43,588 bases of DNA, taken from assembly GCF_000722635.1 (NCBI RefSeq), contig NZ_JOKH01000002.1, positions 999,482-1,043,069 of the forward strand, read 5' to 3'. The translations under genes and the position numbers were made by a program. Position 1 is the stretch's first letter. The number at the start of each line of letters is the position of its first letter. Source of the stretch: Endozoicomonas numazuensis. GTDB taxonomy: Bacteria; Pseudomonadota; Gammaproteobacteria; Pseudomonadales; Endozoicomonadaceae. Of the stretch, positions 32,417-41,400 are shown piece by piece. The notes under the pieces were generated by a model. It ran no database searches. It was not told where the DNA came from and was given only the letters and a program-made list of their open reading frames with translations.

Positions 32417-35400
32417 ATGCATTCAGACTCTGATGGTTCCAGGCCAGTCATCGGCCATATTCAGGAAACCGATGGCTCCGTAGTCGTCATCACTCCCGAT
32501 GGCAGCAAGCGCATTCTTCAGGAAGGAGATCCACTCTATCTCAATGACAGGGTGATTTCAGAGTCCAGTGGTTTAACCTCTATTCGCCTTCTTAATAATG
32601 AAGTCATTCAACTGGGTGGCCAGTCGCAGCTTGTAATGCAGCGGAGTATGCTCCAGGCAACCCCTACTGACATCCCTGAGCCATCCGAAGTCGAACAGAT
32701 TCAGACTGCCATTGCTGATGGAGCAGACCCTGTTGAAGTATCTGAACCATCCTCAGCTGGGGATAGTGATAATCCCTCACGGGATCAATCTCCAGATGTG
32801 ATCAGTAATTCTCTTGGAAAAGCCGCCATTCTGGAAAGAGACGCTCAGGAAAAGGAACAACAAGACCAATCAGTATCTGAGCAGTTATCAGAGTCTTCTG
32901 AAGAACTTAAATCACAGATTGCACAAGAAGAAGATGAAGAGATAAAAAGTGCTCTGGCTGTCAATTATGCGCCCACTGCTCATAACATGACCATGGGGAG
33001 CAGTGAGAACGGAACAGAACTGGAGGGTAAGCTCCATGTTTACGACGCCAATACTGGCGAAGTCTTAACCTACAGTCTGGTGACATCCCCCTCCTCCGGA
33101 CAACTGTTTCTTAACAATGATGGCAGCTTCCGCTTCCTCACAGGCAGTGATTTCGAATACCTTGCTGCAGGTGAACAATCAGTCGTTACTTTTATCTTTG
33201 AAGTCACAGACAGTCGTGGTGCCCGCTCTCAAGCTTCCGTTGATATCACCATCAAAGGTGTGAATGATACACCGGAAGTGGCCGGACCGATCTCGGCCGA
33301 TATTATTCAAAATGATGATGAGACCATCATTGACCTGCTCTCCCGCTCTTCTGATAAGGATCTTTCAGACACTCTCTCTGTCACTCAATTACGTCTCACC
33401 GAAGGTAATGAAGCGGGTGTCAGTATAGGTCTGGACAGCAACAGTCTGAGCATTGACCCTGAAACCTACAACTATCTGGCTGAAGGCGAATCAGAAACTC
33501 TGACCTACGAATACCAGGTAACGGGTTCCCAGGGAGAGTCCGTTCCTCAATCCGTGACCATCACCCTCTCCGGAACCAATGATCAGCCCCAGGTCAGGGA
33601 AGCGATAATCAAGACCTCTGACCAGAACAGCAATGACTTTAATGTTGATTTGTTAGCAGGTGTATTTGACATAGATGCCACAGATACCCTCAATGTTGTT
33701 TCTCTGAGGCTCACTGCTGGAGACCCTGCTGGTATCACTATTGCTGATGATGGCAACAGTCTTTCGGTAGATACTTCTGCCTACGAGCACTTGGCAGAAG
33801 GTGAATCTGACGAGATTGAATACAGCTATGAAATCGATGATGGTCACGGAGGGGTTGTCAGTCAGAGTGCATCTATTTCTATTGAGGGCGTGAATGATAA
33901 TCCGGAAGACCTTGATCTCGACGGGACCCAAATTGATGAAAACCACGATGGTGCTGTCGTAGGCTCTTTATCCACCACAGACAAAAATCTTTCTGACACT
34001 CACAGTTACAGCGTCGATGACAATCGATTTGAAGTGGTTGATGGTGATCTCAAACTAAAAGATGACGTCGCTCTGAATTATGAAACAGAAGGGTCCATTG
34101 ATGTCGAGGTAACAACAACCGACGTTCATGGCGCCGCCTATTCAGAGAGTTTTACCGTTAAAGTCAACGACATCAACGAAGCGCCGGTCTCCTCAGACAG
34201 TTCTGCCACTATTGATGAAGATTCTCTCTATCGTTTCTCTCTGAACGACTTTCCTTATAACGATGAAGATAACGGCGATCAACTTGAAACCGTTGTCATT
34301 GAATCACTACCAGCCAACGGATCGCTTGAGCTCAATGGTACTCCGATATCTGAAGGTGACGCCATTAGCCGGCCGGATATTTCTGCTGGCTTGCTGACCT
34401 TCCTTCCTGAATCTAATGAAAGCTCAGAAAACTACACCCACTTTAACTTTCGGGTAAATGATGGTGAGCTGTCTTCTGATATTCAAACGTTTACCTTCGA
34501 TGTTACCCCTATTGCAGACACCCCCTCGTTCAGCCTTAATGCTTCTGAAGTCATTTCATCATCAAGCTTTGATTACGAAATCAGCATTCAGGAAGATACC
34601 CCCATACCTCTGAATCTCAGCAGTGCTCTTACTGATACTGATGGCTCGGAAACCTACCAGTTAATTCTTTCTGGGGCACCAGCCGGAAGCATTCTTACCG
34701 ATGGTAACCAGAGTATCACTGCGAATGGCAGCGACATTGATATCAGTAGCTGGCAACAAGATACTCTGAGACTAACGCCTTCAGAAAACAGCCATTTAGA
34801 CTTCACTCTGACTTTCACAGCCACTGCTTCTGAATCTGCCAACAATGATCAATCCATAATCAGCAAAACGCTCCATGTTGACCTGAGTGGGACTGTCACA
34901 GAAGACGACGCAGTTACATTAACTACCAGTGGCAATCTGACCGTTACCGATATTGATGACAACGAATCAGAATTCCAAGCGGATACGCTTTCAGGAAATC
35001 ATGGACAGTTATCAATAGTTGCTGATGGTAGATGGACCTATAGCGCAGATAACAACCAAAGCGCCATTCAGGAACTGGGTCAGGGCGATTCACTGACTGA
35101 CAGCTTTACCATTCTGACAGCTGATGGCACAGAACATACGGTATCAGCAACTATTCGAGGTACCAATGATGCCCCCGTTGTCACTGCGGGAGGTACCCTC
35201 ACTTACACAGAAAATGATGGTGCACAGGCAGTAGACGCTCACATCACTCTGGCCGATATAGATTCAGTCACCATTGATAGCGCCACAATCAGCATTAGCA
35301 GTAACTTCAGTGCAGCTGAAGACAGCCTGGCCTTTACGGATCATAACGGTATTTCAGGACACTGGGATTCATTAACCGGCTCAATCACTCTTTCAGGTAC

Positions 35401-38400
35401 TGCAACCGTTGCCCAATACCAGGAAGCACTGAGAACAGTCACCTACTCCAACAGTTCTGAGTCACCCAGCACCGCAGATCGTACCATCAGCTTCAGTGTT
35501 GATGACGGCCATGACAGCAGCAATATAGCCACTAGCACCATTACGGTTACTGCTGTAAATGATGCTCCGGATACAGAAGATATCCTGGTCACATCAGACG
35601 AAGATGCACCTTATATCTTTACTACTTCTGATTTCACATTCTCAGACCCGGATGCCAGACAAACACTGCAAAGCATAAAGATCACCCAGTTACCCTCAGC
35701 AGGTGAACTGCTCTACAACGGATCGGCCGTCACTGCAGATATGGAAGTGACAAAAAATGATCTGCTGGCCGGTCGCTTACGATTTGAACCAGCTGAAAAC
35801 GAAAATGGCAACTTGTATGCTTCATTCGAATTTCAGGTCAGTGATGGCGAACTCTTCTCATCTTCAGCAACTTTCGATTTCAGCATTATACCGGTCAATG
35901 ATGACCCAACGGTGAGCGCTGCCATTGCCGAAAGCTTTGTCGAAGACTCAGCTTCAGTCGACATCAACCTGCTTGATTATGCCGCAGATGTTGATACAGG
36001 CGATACTCTCTCTGTTACACAGGTCACTTTATCCTCTGGTAATGATTCTGGCATCACCATCAACGGCAACACACTGACCGTCGACCCTGATGCCTATGAC
36101 TATCTTCCAGACGGGGTCACTGAAACTATTGTCTACAGCTATGACATTGAAGACGGCAATGGAGGTTCAGTTTCCCAGACAGCCACTCTGGTCATCACCG
36201 GCACAAACGACAGCGCACAAATAACAGGTCTTGATACTGCAACTGTTACTGAAGGCAGTCATGCCAACACTCTGACGACATCAGGCTCTCTCACTGCTTC
36301 TGATGCAGATCAGGGGGAATCACAGTTTGAACCTGAAACACTGACCGGGAATTATGGTGATCTGGTCATAGGTGCAAACGGTCAGTGGACTTACACAGCT
36401 GACAACACTCTTCTGGCTATTCAAGGTCTGGATGACGGCGATACGTTGAGTGAAACCTTCACGGTAACCACAGCAGGCGGTGATACTCACAACATTGATA
36501 TGACTATCGCTGGCACCAACGATGCTCCGGTCATTGGTGCGGGAATGAGCGATCAGACTGCAACCGAAGAACAGGCCTTCAGTTATCAGCTTCCTTCAGA
36601 AGCTTTTTCCGATATAGACGGCGACAGCCTGACTTACTCCGCCACATTGAATGACGGCAGTCCTTTACCTTCATGGGTAACGTTTAATCCTTCAACGGGT
36701 ACCTTCTCCGGAACACCAGATGATCCGGACCTTGGACAGATCATCGTTAAAGTCACCGCCAGCGATGGAGACCTCAGTACTTCAGGCCAATTCAAGATAA
36801 ACGTTGCGGCTGTCAATGATCCACCCGAGCTTCAGTCATCGCCTCTGGTTGACGACATCATCACAGCCCTGGACTTTAATACCGGTGCGGGTCTGTTAGC
36901 CAATGATCTGTCTACTGAAGGCAATGATGCCAGCTTTTCCGGCAGCGTAAACTGGGTCTCAGGACATGACAACACCGGCAGTGCGTTCAATATGGATGGC
37001 TCAGAGGGTCATGCTGAACTGCAGGGCTTGAGTACAGGTGGTGCCATGACCATCTCTGCCTGGGTTCAATTCGACAGTTTTGATGAGTACTGGTCCAGAA
37101 TTCTGGATTTTGGTAACGGACAAAGTGACAACAATATTGTACTGGGTCATACCGGCAGTAATAGTGGTATCGGATTTCATATTTATTCTGGTGGCGCTGA
37201 TGATCCGAAAGGCACACTTGAGATCAATAACTTTTTCACCGCAGGTGAATGGGTTCACATCACTGCCACCGTTGAAGCCGATGGCACCATGTCCATCTAC
37301 AGAAACGGTGAACTGGCTGGACAAGCTGATGGTGTGGTTCCAGAGGAAATGGTACGTACTGGAAACTTCCTGGGCAAGAGTCACTGGCCAGAAGACGGTT
37401 ATCTGGACGGTAGCATTGATGAACTGGTTATTGCCAACGGAGCGGTTAGTGCAGATCAAGCCAAGGCCATTTATCAGGCTGACACAGTCAACAACTTACT
37501 GTCCGACAGCTTTCATGTAGAAGAACACAGCATCTCTGGTACTGAGATTGGTACTGTCAGTGCTACCGACGTAGATAATCCAAACCTGAGTTATTCACTG
37601 ACTGACGACGCAAGTGGACGCTTTACTATTGATTCCGATACAGGAATGATCACCGTTGCCACTTCTGACAGCACCCTTCTAGATCATGAAACCGCTGGCA
37701 GTCATAACATATCGGTTCAGGTCAGCGATGGATCTCTTACAGATACTCGTACCTATACCATCTATCTGACTGACACCAATGACACCCCTGATGCTCAGGA
37801 TGAAACCGTATCAACATTGGAAGACAGCAGTTACACCTTCACCAGCAGTGACTTCAACTTTAGTGATGCCGATCAAGATGACTCTCTCAGCCAGATCCGC
37901 ATTGAAAACCTGCCAGAAAACGGTGAGCTATTGCTGAACGGCGTATCTGTTTCACAGGCTGACACTGTTTCAAAGGAAGATATAGAATCAGGTCTTCTCA
38001 CTTTCAAGCCTGCTCTGAATGCCAACGGTGATGGCTATGACAGCTTTAGCTTTTCCGTTGCAGACCAGCAGAATGTCTTCTCTCTGTCCAAGAATGTAAT
38101 GACGGTAGACGTCACTGCGGTCAATGATACTCCGGTTGTCAGCGCAGGCATTAGCCATACGGTTAACGAAGATCAAACCATCACTCTGACAGAAGCTCAA
38201 CTTCTGGTTAACGCTTCAGACATAGATGGAGACACCCTATCTGTCAGTAATGTCAGAGTTGATAATGGCAGCGTTGGTGTCACAGATAATGGCAACGGAA
38301 CCTGGACGATCACCCCTGTTGTTCATTGGTCAGGTACCAGTCAGTTGTCATTTGATATTTCTGATGGAAACGAATCCGTTACGAATACCTTATCACTTGC

Positions 38401-41400
38401 CATTACACCGGATGCAGATGCGCCCTCACTCCTTTTCAACAACAGTGCCCAAAATGCCACTGTTAGCGCTAATGAAGACACCAGTATTGCCCTGAATCTT
38501 GCGGCTGATCTGACAGATACAGACGGTTCTGAAACCCTGGATGTGCTCATTGAAGGTCTGCCCACCGGAGCAGAGATCACTGACGGTTCCGAGATAGTCA
38601 CGTCCACCGGCGGTCCAATCAATATTTCCAGCTGGAACCTTGCCAACTTGTCGGTTACGCCCATTGATCATCATGAAACGGACTTCTCGATCAGTGTCAC
38701 AGCTACAGCAACAGAGCTGTCAGGTGGGAGTACTTCTTCTACAACCCGCGAGATCCTGATTGATATCCAGCCTCAAAATGATTCAGCGATCATCACCGGT
38801 ATCCACACGGGCTCAGTCACTGAAGATGACTTCAGTACTTATGGCCCATTGGGCCAGAGGGAATTGATCGCTGCAGGCGACCTGGATATACAGGAACATG
38901 ACGCAGGCGAAGCTGCCTTTCAGGCAGAAACAGTATCAGGCTCTTATGGTGATTTAACCATCAACAGTAATGGTCAGTGGGAATACATCGCAGATTCACG
39001 ACAATCTGAAATTCAAGCGTTAGGGGTCACAGAAACACTACAGGATACTCTCACCGTTCAATCCTTGGACGGCACCACTCATGACATCACCATTACGATT
39101 CAGGGTGCCAATGATCAGGGTGACGGAGCACCTTTATTTCTAGGCTCGCTGGCTGAAGATAACACTCTGGTCATTAACGAATCATCCATACTGAATGCCG
39201 TTTCTGATATTGATGGCGATACGCTCACGGTCACTGCTATTCAACTGCCCGTTGGAGGGCATTCCATCGTCAATAACAACGATGGCACATGGACTCTGAC
39301 ACCTGCACAAGACTTCAATGGCATGCTGGAAATGCTCTATGTGGTCAGTGATGGCACGTTGGGCTATGAAGTGAATAACCTTGTTCGGGTCAACATTACA
39401 TCGGTTGCTGATACTGCTGTTATCTCAGGTGATGATACAGCGTCTCTGACAGAAGATACTGTAGCCACACTCACTGCCAGCGGCTCCCTGAGTGTTATCG
39501 ATCCAGATGCAGGAGAAGCAGTATTTAGCAGTGAAACCATCAATGGCAATTATGGCGATCTCGCAATCGACAGTGATGGAAACTGGAGTTATTCAGCTGA
39601 TAACTCTCAGGCGCCTATTCAGCAGTTGGGTGATGGAGACAGTCTCTCCGAAACATTCACAGTACAAACTGCCGATGGCACCACAAAAGATATCACCATC
39701 ACTCTGAATGGCACCAATGATGCTCCAACCGTTTCCTCAGCCATTGATCTGGGCAACATTGATGAAGACACCAGCTTAACCATTACAGAAGCCCAACTGC
39801 TCGCGAATGCTTCAGATATAGACGGCGACAGCCTTTCAGTAAACAGTTTAGTCGTGGCTGACAGCAATCATGGATCAGTGACAGACAATGGTAATGGCAC
39901 CTGGACCTTCACACCCGCAGCCAACTTCAACGGCGATAATATTTCTTTTAACTTTATCGTCAGTGACGGTCACTCTGGAGGAGATAGCAACGGAACTGCT
40001 GTCGTTGATATTAATGCTTTAGCAGATAACCCTGTCATTTCTCCTGATACTAGCGAGACAACCATTAGCAGTTGGGGTTTTGAAGACACCGTTATAGGCT
40101 CAGACTGGCAGGATGTTAACGCATCACCAGAAGGGTGGAGCAGCGCAGCAGGACTCTTCGAATTTCAGCGCAATGGTGCTGACAGTAATACTGCTTTTGA
40201 AGGCAATCAATGGCTTGAACTGGATACAGATCAGACTCTTGATACCATCAGCTATCAAGCAGATACCAGTGACGGGCAACCCTTCCTCTTTGAGTTTGCT
40301 ACTAAAGAGCGCCGGGCTGATACAACCGATGACTTTGAAATTTACTGGAATGGGGAACAGATAGCCACAATAACTCCTACCGACCGCTGGACAGTACACC
40401 GCATTGAGCTTCCTCCAACAGGAGAAGACACAACCAGCCTTGAAATCAGGGAACTCTCCGGTGCAAATGACTTTGAAGGTTCATTGCTGGATGACTTAAA
40501 GGTTCTTAAAGTCGGTATTACTCCCAGTGACGACCCTGCTTATGATTTCAGTATCACCAGCCTCGAAGATACCGGTATTCCTCTGAACCTTGGCACAGTC
40601 ACCAGTGGTGGAACAGAGTCAATCACCACCCATTTGGCTGGTATTCCTACAGGCAGTGTACTGACAGATGGAACCCATACGGTAAATGCTGATGGCAGCA
40701 ATATTGATGTATCAACCTGGAACCTAAGCGCACTTTCCCTGACACCTCCTGCTCACAGCCATACTGACTTCACGATTACCATTGCCTCTACTGCGACTGA
40801 AGGGAATGGTGACTCTGCCAGCAGCAGTAGCAGTCTCAGAGTTGAACTCCTCGCTGAGAATGATTCACCTACAGCGATTAATCTTGATTCTCTCTCAGTG
40901 TCTGAGAACTCGGCAGGCGCTGTAGTTGGCAGTCTCAGCACATCGGATGCTGACTCGGATGACAGTCACAGTTATTCAGTCAACGATAATCGTTTTGAAA
41001 TCGTCAATGGCCAGCTCAAGCTCAAAGACGGTGTCAGCCTTGATTATGAAACAGAAGACAGTATTACTCTGAATGTCACTACTGAAGACACTGAAGGGGT
41101 GGCTTACACAGAAAACTTCACTCTGTCAGTAGCTGATACAAATGACGCTCCGGTTACTGCAGGTTCCACCAGCCACTCTGTAGATGAAGACAACAGTCTG
41201 ACAATCACTAAAGCGGAACTGCTGGCAAATACAACGGATGCAGATGGTGACAACTTATCAGTGAGCAATGTTCAGGTAACCAGTGGTCAGGTATCTGTAA
41301 CTGACAATGGCAACAATACCTGGACTTTAACACCTTCAGCTGAATGGTCAGGTAACGGTCAGCTGTCTTTCGATATTTCAGATGGCACCGTCACAGTGTC

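Noticed and set aside
36987-37459. Antisense frames within the adhesin, including 152 codons on the minus strand
   Set aside because: They mirror the codon pattern of the adhesin repeat and have no ribosome sites.
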